Assembly: GCF_014174165.1 (NCBI RefSeq) | Contig: NZ_JABEQN010000015.1 | Coordinates: 1-64,000 of the forward strand | DNA from: Gluconacetobacter dulcium | Lineage (GTDB): Bacteria > Pseudomonadota > Alphaproteobacteria > Acetobacterales > Acetobacteraceae | Length of the DNA: 64,000 nucleotides | Direction of reading: 5' to 3' | Part shown: positions 25,455 to 32,658 of the stretch, one piece after another | Numbering within the stretch: the stretch's first letter is position 1 | Layout of the letters: each line of letters begins with the position of its first letter | The notes under the pieces: generated by a model | Told to the model about the DNA's origin: nothing | The model's input: only the letters and a program-made list of their open reading frames with translations | The model's database searches: none | Position numbers and translations under genes: made by a program

Positions 25455-26011
25455 CCGATCTTCTCGCCACCGCCGGCTTGAGCCTGCGCCACATGGCGCT
25501 CCTCGGCCTACTGCATCCCGTCGATAATGAGGCATGGAGCGCCGATGAACGCGCCACCTTCCGGTCGGCGGCCAAAGAGGTTTGGGAGGCGGATGCCCCG
25601 TTTACGGTCGTTTCCTGCCCGCATCTGGCGAAGGCGCGGGAAATCGTCAACGCGCACGATGCAGGCTGGTGGCCCGAACTGATCGTTCCCGCAGGCTTGG
25701 ACCGGATGAGCCGGCTTCGCGGGATCGACCTGACGGTGCCGGCCCTCTGGGGCGCGGTATGGTTGGGTGCCATGCTTGCCGCCGTGCCCGACACGCCCGC
25801 GAGGGACTGGGCAAATGAGGCGATTGATTACTTCTACGGCATCGCGAGCGAGCGCCTTGAAGAACTGCGAGGAGCCAGCATCCGAGGATTGTCGGCGGAA
25901 AACTCCGAAGAACTGGATAGCGCTCTTCGCAATGTTCGCGAGGCCCTGCCGAGGGTCGCACCGATCTGGGTATTCGGCCCCTTGTATGATCCGGGCTATG
26001 CGGAGACCTGA
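25451..26011 (+). CDS. hypothetical protein of the replication operon
   Basis: A 186-residue protein between the AlpA-like and primase-like genes and overlapping both. It includes LSLRHMALLGLLHPVDNEAWSADERATFRSAAKEVWEADAPFTVVSCPHLAKAREIVNAH and a central WGAVWLGAMLAAVPD helix. No known domain is recognised. Its fixed place in the operon suggests a role in element replication or copy control. That is inferred only from position. Confidence 0.6.
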   Translation: MTDLLATAGLSLRHMALLGLLHPVDNEAWSADERATFRSAAKEVWEADAPFTVVSCPHLAKAREIVNAHDAGWWPELIVPAGLDRMSRLRGIDLTVPALWGAVWLGAMLAAVPDTPARDWANEAIDYFYGIASERLEELRGASIRGLSAENSEELDSALRNVREALPRVAPIWVFGPLYDPGYAET

Positions 26012-27065
26012 CGCGGCAACGCTGGCGCAGCTTCTGGCCGAGCGGGTTCAACCCCTCGTGCTGGAGCTGCTGCCGCATGGCCACCGCGAGGGTGCGGAAT
26101 GGCGCTGCGGCAGTCTGGCCGGTGACCGGGGGCAGTCCCTAGCCGTGCGTCTGACCGGACCGCGCCGGGGCGTATGGGCCGATTTCAGTTCGGGCGAACG
26201 CGGGGACGCGCTCGATCTGGTGGCGGCGGTCATGTTCGGCGGCAATCGGCGGGACGCCATGGCTTGGGCTCGCACCTGGCTGGGGCTGGATGACAGTCCA
26301 GTTCCGGCGATTGCCCGGCGGGCGGTGGCGACCAAAGCCACCACCGCCGAGCAAGACCACGACGACCAGCGCCGGCGGGCCAAGGCCCGACAGCTTTGGC
26401 ATAGCGCCCCCGCCGGTATCGCCGGCACACCGGTCGAAGCCTATCTGCTCGGGCGAGGGATCGACCTGCGCGAGATGGGCCGCCAGCCGGGCAGCCTGCG
26501 CTTTCATCCCGGCACCTGGTGTGGCGAGGTCGGGCGACCCCTGCCGGCGATGCTGGCCGCGATCTGCGGGCCGTCCGGCAAGCTGGTGGCCGTGCATCGC
26601 ACCTGGCTGGCCTCGGCCCCTGACGGTGGGTGGACAAAGGCCGATCTGCGGGCACCCAGGAAGGCGCTGGGTTCATTTGCCGGCGGCGCCGTCCGCCTGT
26701 GGCGCGGCGCTTCGGGCAAGAACCTGAGCATGGCCGAACCGGGCGAAAGCGTCATCGTCGCGGAGGGGATCGAAACCGGCCTGTCCGTGGCGTTGGCGTG
26801 TCCAGAACGCCGCGTTCTGTGTGCCGTCAGCCTGTCGAACATGAGCCGTCTGGAACTGCCAGACGCGATCAGCGACGTGACGATCTGCGCCGACAATGAC
26901 GGTGACAATCCGGCGGCAGCCAAGGCGCTGCAAGCCGCCTGCGCATGGTTCGGCCGTCATGGCCATACCGTCCGCCTCGCCAAACCTTCAATGCCTAACT
27001 CGGACTTTAATGATGTCCTGAGGATGAACGAGCATGAGCAAGAAACCGACCGGCACGGGCCGTAA
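25998..27065 (+). CDS. Toprim-domain primase-like protein
   Basis: A 355-residue protein of the type found in phage and satellite primases (DUF7146/Toprim_3). The N-terminal ~100 residues (EWRCGSLAGDRGQSLAVRLTGPRRGVWADFSSGERGDALDLVA) look like the zinc-free remnant of a primase N-domain. The C-terminal Toprim fold has VIVAEGIETGLSVALA (catalytic Glu near 256) and VTICADNDGDN (acidic residues near 299-303). It would make primers for the element's DNA. An ATG at 25986 would add four residues. It overlaps the upstream gene by 14 bp and the helicase gene by 32 bp, so the three are one operon. Confidence 0.82.
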   Translation: MRRPDAATLAQLLAERVQPLVLELLPHGHREGAEWRCGSLAGDRGQSLAVRLTGPRRGVWADFSSGERGDALDLVAAVMFGGNRRDAMAWARTWLGLDDSPVPAIARRAVATKATTAEQDHDDQRRRAKARQLWHSAPAGIAGTPVEAYLLGRGIDLREMGRQPGSLRFHPGTWCGEVGRPLPAMLAAICGPSGKLVAVHRTWLASAPDGGWTKADLRAPRKALGSFAGGAVRLWRGASGKNLSMAEPGESVIVAEGIETGLSVALACPERRVLCAVSLSNMSRLELPDAISDVTICADNDGDNPAAAKALQAACAWFGRHGHTVRLAKPSMPNSDFNDVLRMNEHEQETDRHGP

Positions 27066-28956
27066 GGGCGTCCGACAGGCCGTCGAGTCCGCCGAGGTCG
27101 TGGCCTTCCCCAGCGCTGGTGCCAACGTCGAACAGGGTCAGAGCCGCCCACCGCCAGGCGTCTCCCGCCGCTTCAACCGAGACGAAAGCGGCCTATGGCG
27201 GCGCCCGACCGATGATGGCGCGTCCCCACTCTTCATTGCCGGCCCCATCGACCTGCTGGCCGAGACGCGCGACGCCGAGGGCAATGGCTGGGGCCTCCTG
27301 CTAGGCTGGACCGACCGTGATGGCGTCCGCCATGAGGAAGCCTTTCCTCGCGCCATGTTTTCGGGCGAGGCTGGCGAATTGCGCAGCCGTCTGGCCAATG
27401 GCGGCTTGACACTGGCCGCCTCGGCCGCCGCGAAGAACGCCTTCACCGAATGGCTGGCCCTGATCGCCACCGAGGAACGGGCACGTAGCGTCACCCGGAT
27501 CGGCTGGCACGCCTTCGGCAGCGGCAGCGTGTATGTGCTGCCCAGCGCCACATTCGGCATGGCCGACGAACGGGTGGTGCTGCAACAGGAAACGCCGGAG
27601 CCCGACCTGTTCGGTGTCAGCGGCACGGTTGAAGAGTGGCGGAACCGGATCGGCGCGCTATGCCGTGGCAATAGCCGCCTGGTCTTGTCCGCCTCGGCCG
27701 CCTTCGCCGCGCCCCTGCTGACCCTGATGGGCGAAGATGGCGGTGGCTTCTCGCTGATGGGGGCCAGCCGCCTGGGCAAGTCCACCGCTCTGCGGGTGGC
27801 AGCCTCTGTCTGCGGCGGCACGATGCAGGCCGGTGCCGAGGGCTATGTGCGGAGCTGGCGCGCCACCGGCAATGCCCTTGAAAGCGTGGCGCTGGCAGCC
27901 TGCGACGGGCTGCTGTGCCTGGATGAACTGGGCCAACTTGATCCGCGCGAGGCTGGCGACACCGCCTATATGCTGAGCAACGGCGCCGGCAAGGCACGGG
28001 CCAGCCGCACCGGCGGCGCGCGGGCCGTGACCAGGTGGAAGATTTTGTTCCTCTCGACCGGCGAACGGACGCTGGCGGACATGAATGCGGAAGCCGGTCG
28101 GGCGACCAAGGCCGGGCAAGAAGTTAGGTTTGTCGATATCCCGGCCGATGCTGGCGCCGGGTCCGGTTTATTCGAGCGACTGCATCACGCCGATGCACCG
28201 GGCGATCTGGCCGAGCACCTACGCGCCGAGACGGGGCAGCTATACGGTGCGCCGTTCCGGGCATTCCTCACTCGGCTGACACAAAGGCTGGCCACGGAAA
28301 GCGAACAGGCGGTGCGCGATGCCTTGCGGGCGCGTGTGATCGAACTGACGGACCATTACCTGCGGAACTGGCCCCAGGCATCCGGGCAGGTGCGGTCTGT
28401 CGCCCGACGCTTCGCCATCGTCGCCCTGGGCGGCGAATTGGCCACCGGCTTCGGCCTGACAGGCTGGGACGATGACACAGCATCCGAACTGGTGAAGCTG
28501 TGCTTCGACGCCTGGCTGACGGCACGCGGAACCGCCGGCCGGCGTGAAGACGAACAGGCCGTCGAACAGCTACGCGATTTCCTGTCCCGCAACGGCGAAG
28601 GACGGTTTGAACGGTGGGTTGATCCGCAAGCCACCGACACCCCGCAAAGTGGCGATCCGTCCGAACCGCCGGGCGAACGCTTCCGGACTCAGAACCGCGC
28701 GGGCTGGAAGCGGTGGCAGAAACAGGATGACGGCCGGATGGGCTGGACCTTCTACCTTAGCAGCGCCGGCATGAATGAAGCCCTGTCCGGCCTGAACGGA
28801 CGCGAGGCGAAACGGGTGCTGGTGGATCGCGGCTTTCTGGTGCCGGCTGCGGACGGCAAGATGGCCAAAGTCGTCAGCCCGCCGGGTTTCAAGGCCGTGC
28901 GCGCCTATGAGGTGCGACCCGTCATTCTTGGGTCTGATGCGGGCGATACAGGCTGA
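27034..28956 (+). CDS. DUF927 helicase-like ATPase (satellite replication protein)
   Basis: A 640-residue protein of the DUF927/COG5519 family, which includes the Cch helicases of staphylococcal cassettes and helicase modules of phage satellites. After an N-terminal ~200 residues, Walker A GASRLGKSTAL (about 243-253) and Walker B GLLCLDELGQLD (about 292-303) are visible, followed by ILFLSTGERTL as sensor region. The C-terminal ~110 residues (RFRTQNRAGWKRW...MNEALSGLNGREAKRVLVDRGFL) look like a DNA-binding winged helix that could recognise the iterons. Together with the Toprim protein it provides the functions fused in P4 alpha. It is the best candidate initiator for the AGGTGTAA repeats. Confidence 0.85.
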   Translation: MSKKPTGTGRKGVRQAVESAEVVAFPSAGANVEQGQSRPPPGVSRRFNRDESGLWRRPTDDGASPLFIAGPIDLLAETRDAEGNGWGLLLGWTDRDGVRHEEAFPRAMFSGEAGELRSRLANGGLTLAASAAAKNAFTEWLALIATEERARSVTRIGWHAFGSGSVYVLPSATFGMADERVVLQQETPEPDLFGVSGTVEEWRNRIGALCRGNSRLVLSASAAFAAPLLTLMGEDGGGFSLMGASRLGKSTALRVAASVCGGTMQAGAEGYVRSWRATGNALESVALAACDGLLCLDELGQLDPREAGDTAYMLSNGAGKARASRTGGARAVTRWKILFLSTGERTLADMNAEAGRATKAGQEVRFVDIPADAGAGSGLFERLHHADAPGDLAEHLRAETGQLYGAPFRAFLTRLTQRLATESEQAVRDALRARVIELTDHYLRNWPQASGQVRSVARRFAIVALGGELATGFGLTGWDDDTASELVKLCFDAWLTARGTAGRREDEQAVEQLRDFLSRNGEGRFERWVDPQATDTPQSGDPSEPPGERFRTQNRAGWKRWQKQDDGRMGWTFYLSSAGMNEALSGLNGREAKRVLVDRGFLVPAADGKMAKVVSPPGFKAVRAYEVRPVILGSDAGDTG

Positions 28957-28965
28957 AAGTGCGTT

Positions 28966-29151
28966 TCACACTCCGGAACGCGCCGAAAGGCCATCATCAT
29001 CTTGGTGACGGCCCTTTCCCATGGGGGCATCCCGCAAGTGCGTGAAATCCTGATCCGTCAATTCCGGATTGTCCGCATCCAGCGCGATGCCCCGATTGAT
29101 CGCCGCGTCTTCTGCGTCAGTCGGATAGATCAGATCAATCTTGCGTTTCAT
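28966..29151 (-). pseudogene. brnA-like antitoxin, truncated
   Basis: A 61-codon frame starts MKRKIDLIYPTDAEDAAINRGIALDADNPELTDQDFTHLR, which matches the N-terminal region of BrnA-family antitoxins (YPTxEEDAAINxGIAxDxD). The following 17 residues (DAPMGKGRHQDDDGL...) do not fit, and the ribbon-helix-helix C-terminal domain and the BrnT toxin are missing. It is most likely a remnant of a brnTA module. A good ribosome-binding site (GGGGGGCAACCGAG) still precedes the start, so a short peptide may be made. Confidence 0.45.
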
Positions 29152-29319
29152 CTCGGTTGCCCCCCTGTGTCGGCCTTGCGCATGCTTCCCCGCCTACCCG
29201 TACACTGCGGATGCTGGAACCAAAACGTGCAGGCGACATCCGGCCGGGCGGATGACGACAAGGCATGGGTCGTTGCCTTCAACGCCCCTCCGACAGACCT
29301 ATGCACCCGGTACATGGCT

Positions 29320-29466
29320 TGGAACTGTTCCATTAGGGCAAGCCCTATTGGAACAATCGGCCTGGAACAGTTTTGGAACAGAAAACTGTTCCAAAAGGGT
29401 TGTTTTCAGACTTCTGGAACGATAAGGGTTTAGAGTCTAGACCTTTTGGAACAGTTTGGAACCCGG
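29320..29466. promoter_or_regulatory. TGGAAC repeat cluster upstream of the resolvase, putative res site
   Basis: About seven TGGAAC/GTTCCA motifs lie in 150 bp directly before the resolvase gene. They include TGGAAC-T-GTTCCA at 29320-29332 and a perfect 11-bp inverted repeat TTTTGGAACAG/CTGTTCCAAAA with a 4-nt spacer at 29371-29396, plus copies near 29349, 29363, 29414, 29446 and 29455. Resolvases bind multi-site res regions placed beside their own gene and regulate themselves there. The cluster fits such a site. Confidence 0.6.
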
Positions 29467-29468
29467 AA

Positions 29469-30044
29469 ATGAAGATCGGATACGCCCGCACCAGCACCGC
29501 CGAACAGACTGCCGGCCTTGATGCTCAGGCCCGTGACCTGCGCGCGGCCGGGTGCGAGCGGGTCTATGCCGAACAGGTCAGCGGGTCACTGACCGATCGC
29601 CCCCAGCTTTCCGCCGCACTGGATCAGCTTCGACCCGGCGACGTGCTGGTGGTGACGAAGCCAGACCGCCTGGCTCGGTCCACGGCCGACCTGCTGGCTC
29701 ATGTCGAAACGGTGAAGGCCAAGGGCTGCGGCCTGATCGTGCTATCCATGAACGGCATAGTGCTGGATACCACCAGTCCCACCAGCAAGCTGATGCTGAC
29801 GATGCTGGCCGCCGTGGCCGAGTTCGAGCGCGATATCATGAAGGAACGGCAGGCCGAAGGGATCGCCAAGGCAAGGGCCGAGGGCAAGTATCTGGGCCGC
29901 AAGCCGACAGCACGCGACCAGGCTGCCGAGGTGCGGGCGCTGGCGGCGCAAGGAATCGGTGGCACCGAGATTGCCCGGCGTCTCAGCATCGGCCGCACGT
30001 CCGTCTATCGCTGCCTGGCAGAGGCCGCGTCCGGAGTGGCGTGA
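29469..30044 (+). CDS. serine recombinase (resolvase/invertase family)
   Basis: A 191-residue small serine recombinase. MKIGYARTSTAEQTAGLDAQ contains the nucleophilic Ser9; VLVVTKPDRLARSTADLL holds the catalytic arginines, and EFERDIMKERQAEGIAKARAEGKYLGRKP the E-helix and linker. A C-terminal helix-turn-helix (IGGTEIARRLSIGRTSVYRCL) binds DNA. It would resolve element multimers or invert/excise a segment. Presence alongside a tyrosine integrase suggests dimer resolution of a circular replicating form. ATG 29469 begins the conserved domain; upstream in-frame sequence is the repeat cluster. Confidence 0.9.
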   Translation: MKIGYARTSTAEQTAGLDAQARDLRAAGCERVYAEQVSGSLTDRPQLSAALDQLRPGDVLVVTKPDRLARSTADLLAHVETVKAKGCGLIVLSMNGIVLDTTSPTSKLMLTMLAAVAEFERDIMKERQAEGIAKARAEGKYLGRKPTARDQAAEVRALAAQGIGGTEIARRLSIGRTSVYRCLAEAASGVA

Positions 30045-30181
30045 ACCTCGCGAAGCCTGCCCGGTGCGCGCGGGCAGCGCGGTGGTTTTCTTCCCGTTTT
30101 TGTGACCGTCTCCGACCCATCATCGCCCAAAGCCATGATGTAAACGCATAACTTCACCGCGATGAAATGGCGCCGAAATCC

Positions 30182-30190
30182 TGTGGATAA
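30182..30190 (-). promoter_or_regulatory. DnaA box
   Basis: TGTGGATAA is the complement of the consensus DnaA box TTATCCACA with no mismatch. It lies 65 bp from iteron array 2 inside a non-coding stretch, the position expected in an origin that uses both host DnaA and an element-encoded initiator. A single 9-mer can occur by chance, so the context carries most of the weight. Confidence 0.5.
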
Positions 30191-30255
30191 CTGACGCTCG
30201 GATGAAGCCAAAAAGAGGAAATCGGCAGAAAACTGCCATTCGACCGGTCGCGGAG

Positions 30256-30367
30256 TTACACCTATCTACACCTTTCAGAATGCCAAAAAGCCAAAGGTGT
30301 AATCTAAATAACAATGTTATTTCAGTAACTTATGGACGAATTTACACCTTCTACACCTGTTACACCT
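30256..30367. repeat. iteron array 2, mirror image of array 1
   Basis: Six copies of the same octamer: TTACACCT (reverse) at 30256-30263, 30342-30349 and 30360-30367, CTACACCT (reverse, one mismatch) at 30266-30273 and 30351-30358, and AGGTGTAA (forward) at 30295-30302. An AT-rich stretch (30303-30341) separates the two groups. Array 1 has five forward and one reverse copy; this one has five reverse and one forward, so the two are inverted relative to one another. The region is the best candidate origin of replication. Confidence 0.7.
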
Positions 30368-30465
30368 TTTTTCTAAGAGGGTGGAAGAAAGGGAGGCAAA
30401 AAGATGAGGTGAGCATCCGCGATCATCATGCATAAAACGCATACCTCGCGCGGGCATGGATCGAA

Positions 30466-30673
30466 GGGGGGGGAGGTCAAATCTTGATCCGCCCTTCGGG
30501 GGGCCAACCGCACCAGGCTCACGCGCAGATTTTTTGGGCCGCGTTTGAAAACAATCAAAGCAATCAAACAGCAGAGCCGAAAGGATGAGCATGGCGGTGG
30601 GGGGTGTTCGATCTCTAGCCGCCCCTGGGGGCCGGACCGCGCCAAGGGCAAATTTCTGCACCCGCGAAATTGC
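30466..30673. repeat. duplicated G-run motif resembling a phage cos region
   Basis: Two degenerate ~75-bp copies start with runs of G (30466-30473 and 30596-30604). They continue with TC-n-n-ATCT, CCGCCC, a second G-run, ACCGC-n-CCA, and an A/T-rich tract ending in GCGC-like sequence. This composition and order resemble cos sites of HK97-type phages. A satellite could use such a site to be packaged by a helper. The resemblance is from memory of such phages and needs a direct comparison. Confidence 0.4.
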
Positions 30674-30715
30674 AGGAAAAAGCTACGCCTGATCCTGCTG
30701 GCATGGTGTTTCGAA

Positions 30716-30736
30716 TGAGTCCGGATTGAGTCCGGA
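30716..30736 (+). promoter_or_regulatory. putative integrase arm-type sites, right end
   Basis: TGAGTCCGGA occurs at 30716-30725 and again at 30727-30736, the same decamer and 11-bp spacing as at 17941 near the left end. It lies 52 bp inside the right att repeat. Confidence 0.55.
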
Positions 30737-30787
30737 GACGCGAACAGACCGAGCGGCCAGAACCGTCAATTTCGAAAAATTGTAGAT

Positions 30788-30840
30788 GGAGAATGGCGCA
30801 CCCGAAAGGACTCGAACCTCTAACCCCCAGATTCGTAGTC
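30788..30840. repeat. attR: 53-bp direct repeat within tRNA-Arg
   Basis: Identical to 17760-17812. It comprises the tRNA-Arg 3' half from the anticodon loop through CCA plus 6 bp. The element supplied this copy on integration, so the tRNA gene stays functional. Confidence 0.92.
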
Positions 30841-30870
30841 TGGTGCTCTATCCAATTGAGCTACGGGTGC
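30794..30870 (-). tRNA. tRNA-Arg(ACG)
   Basis: A 77-nt cloverleaf on the minus strand. The acceptor stem is GCACCCG/CGGGTGC with G discriminator and encoded CCA (30794-30796). The D-stem is GCTC/GAGC, the anticodon stem CCAGA/TCTGG with loop CTACGAA giving anticodon ACG, and the T-arm AGAGG-TTCGAGT-CCTTT. The anticodon reads CGN arginine codons after A-to-I editing. The gene is the integration target of the 13-kb element and is reconstituted by the element's att sequence. Confidence 0.95.
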
Positions 30871-31044
30871 GTCGTGGAGCGCTGTTTAACCGAGAGGTCG
30901 GGAAACGACAACCCCCTTCCAGCGATTTTTTTCATCTCCATGACAACGGTCCGGGAATGGTTCCAGAGGACGGCCCGGCATGGCAGAGTACGGCCGACTT
31001 CCGGCTCAGGGGAGCGGATGGGTAAAAACAACGAGGGGGGCGGC

Positions 31045-31971
31045 ATGGCCGGTCAGATGTGGAGAAACGGCAGGCGCGCAAGCATGGGCGTGATCGGGGT
31101 GGCATCGTTGCTACTGGGGCTTCTAGCCGGGCCACAGAAAGCCGGCGCATGGGGCGTTGAAGGCCACCAAGTGGTCGCCGCTCTGGCCTGGAATTACCTG
31201 ACGCCCACCACCCGGCACGCGGTCGACGCGATCCTGGCCAGCGACCACGACACGACCACGGGGCCGGACCTGATGTCGCGGGCGGTCTGGGCGGATGTCT
31301 GGCGCCGCACACATCCCGAGACAGGTGAGTGGCATTTCGTCGATATCGAGATCGACCACCCGGACCTGGCATCGGCCTGCCATGGCTTTCCCACCTCATC
31401 GGTACCTGCCAGCACCGGACCGGTTCAGGACTGCGTCATCGACCGTCTGGACGCCTTCGACCATGAACTCGCCGACAAGGCGACCAGCCCGGATGAACGC
31501 GCGCTGGCACTGAAATACGTCGTTCATTTCGTGGCGGACATGCACCAGCCGCTACACGCTGCCGACAATCATGACAAAGGCGGCAATTGCGTGCGTCTGG
31601 CACTAGGCGGCCCGCGCACCGTGAATCTGCACAGCTATTGGGACACCGTGGCAGTGTCCGAAGTCGACCCGAACGCGCGGCACTTGGCCGAACGACTGTT
31701 CCACGAAATCACGACGAGCCAGAAGGAGGAATGGGAACAGGGCGACCCGAAGGCATGGGTCCAGCAGAGTTTCGAACTTGCCCGCACGGATGCATACAGC
31801 ATTGGCTCCCCCCCTGGATGCCAGCAGGATGCAGCCCCCATGGCCTTGCCGCCCGGATATGACGCCATGGCACGCGGCGTGGTCACGGAACAGTTGAAGA
31901 AAGCGGGGGTTCGCCTGGCCCTGCTACTCAATCGCGCACTCGACCCTGCAACGTTCGCCGCCGCCCGCTAG
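31045..31971 (+). CDS. S1/P1-family nuclease, secreted
   Basis: A 308-residue exported zinc nuclease. A signal peptide (WRNGRRASMGVIGVASLLLGLLAGPQKAGA) is followed by the mature N-terminal WGVEGH, where the Trp backbone and His bind zinc. Further ligands appear in WADVWRR, WHFVDIEI, KYVVHFVADMHQPLHAADNHDKGGN and LHSYWDT, the full S1/P1 set. Such enzymes cleave single-stranded DNA and RNA and have 3'-nucleotidase activity, perhaps for phosphate or nucleotide scavenging in the periplasm. ATG 31045 has GAGGGGGG upstream; ATG 31018 would add nine residues. It begins about 175 bp beyond the tRNA-Arg 5' end. Confidence 0.9.
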   Translation: MAGQMWRNGRRASMGVIGVASLLLGLLAGPQKAGAWGVEGHQVVAALAWNYLTPTTRHAVDAILASDHDTTTGPDLMSRAVWADVWRRTHPETGEWHFVDIEIDHPDLASACHGFPTSSVPASTGPVQDCVIDRLDAFDHELADKATSPDERALALKYVVHFVADMHQPLHAADNHDKGGNCVRLALGGPRTVNLHSYWDTVAVSEVDPNARHLAERLFHEITTSQKEEWEQGDPKAWVQQSFELARTDAYSIGSPPGCQQDAAPMALPPGYDAMARGVVTEQLKKAGVRLALLLNRALDPATFAAAR

Positions 31972-32047
31972 GCAGCCATTCGCGAGAATGTGGGCGCTTC
32001 AGGTTGCTTCAACCTGAAACGCCCCCAAATCCGGATCGCTATCCCAA

Positions 32048-32542
32048 TTACAGAATGGCCCGCAGGGCAGCGCCCATGGAATGCGCACTGTCGCGCGCAG
32101 GCGGCGTGCGATGATAAACGGCACTGGCCCGCGCAGCCGGGATGCCGTCCACCGTTACGAGCCCTTGCGCGAAGACCAGGCTGCGGGTGATGCGCAACGT
32201 GTCCGCCTGCAATTCGGCCCACGCGCCCCGGGCGACCGGTGCCATGAAATCCATTGTCAGCGATACGGTGGGCAGGAAATCATCGCGCAGATCCTCCCGA
32301 AAGACGACTGCCAGCGCCAGGAAGATATCGCATACAGTCGCCAGTTTGCCCCCGTGACAGAAACCGGCCCGATTGCAGCATCTGGCGGTCACGCGAAAGC
32401 CGCCGATCAACGCGCCCGCTTCCTGCGCGACCAGAAAACCACCGCTTGCCAGATTGTAACCGCTGGTCAGGGCTTCTGGCAGGGGAACGAAGCCGGGCGG
32501 GGGCGGCAGGGCATCGTCGACAGACTGGGGGGTGACAGTCAT
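32048..32542 (-). CDS. PaaI-type hotdog thioesterase
   Basis: A 164-residue single hotdog-fold protein. NRAGFCHGGKLATVCDIFLALAV is the HGG-type acyl-CoA thioesterase motif with the following helix, and DFLPTVSLTMDFMAPVARGAWAE the beta-strand layer including the conserved Thr-x-x-Met-x-x-x-Phe. It probably hydrolyses small or aromatic acyl-CoA esters in the cytosol. It overlaps nothing and is convergent with the nuclease gene. The substrate is unknown. Confidence 0.85.
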   Translation of the reverse strand: MTVTPQSVDDALPPPPGFVPLPEALTSGYNLASGGFLVAQEAGALIGGFRVTARCCNRAGFCHGGKLATVCDIFLALAVVFREDLRDDFLPTVSLTMDFMAPVARGAWAELQADTLRITRSLVFAQGLVTVDGIPAARASAVYHRTPPARDSAHSMGAALRAIL

Positions 32543-32658
32543 GCATGACCTGCCGGAACGGGCTGGGTGGTAAGGACTGAGTCCATCGGAAATTCTCCGT
32601 CAAGAAGTCTGAATGCTTCGGCGTGCAGAGCCGGAATATGGTGTCGGGCAAGCCGTCG

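Larger units (their letters stand above)
30045..30787. other. 740-bp non-coding right end: DnaA box, iterons, cos-like motifs, arm sites
   Basis: No open frame here looks coding. In order it holds a GC-rich hairpin after the resolvase gene (about 30057-30082), a perfect DnaA box (30182-30190), iteron array 2 (30256-30367), a duplicated G-run motif (30466-30543 and 30596-30673), and paired TGAGTCCGGA sites (30716-30736). The concentration of cis-acting sites suggests that this is the replication and packaging region of the element. Confidence 0.6.
17760..30840. mobile_element. 13-kb integrative element in tRNA-Arg, phage-satellite-like
   Basis: The element lies between 53-bp direct repeats and is about 13.0 kb. 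From left to right it carries putative integrase arm sites, iteron array 1, a P4-type integrase, a DUF433-like/DUF5615-like pair, orphan hicB, an AT-rich membrane-protein pair, an Xre repressor with operators, a six-gene operon of short overlapping frames, an AlpA-like regulator, a Toprim primase-like gene, a DUF927 helicase-like gene, a brnA remnant, a resolvase with upstream repeats, a DnaA box with iteron array 2, a duplicated cos-like motif, and arm sites again. No structural phage gene and no conjugation gene is present. This points to a satellite that replicates and integrates itself and may rely on a helper phage for packaging. That last step is inference. Confidence 0.85.

Noticed and set aside
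30793-31044. N-terminal extension of the S1/P1 nuclease into the tRNA gene
   Set aside because: The extension is antisense to tRNA-Arg, has no signal-peptide logic, and a good start with ribosome-binding site lies at 31045.
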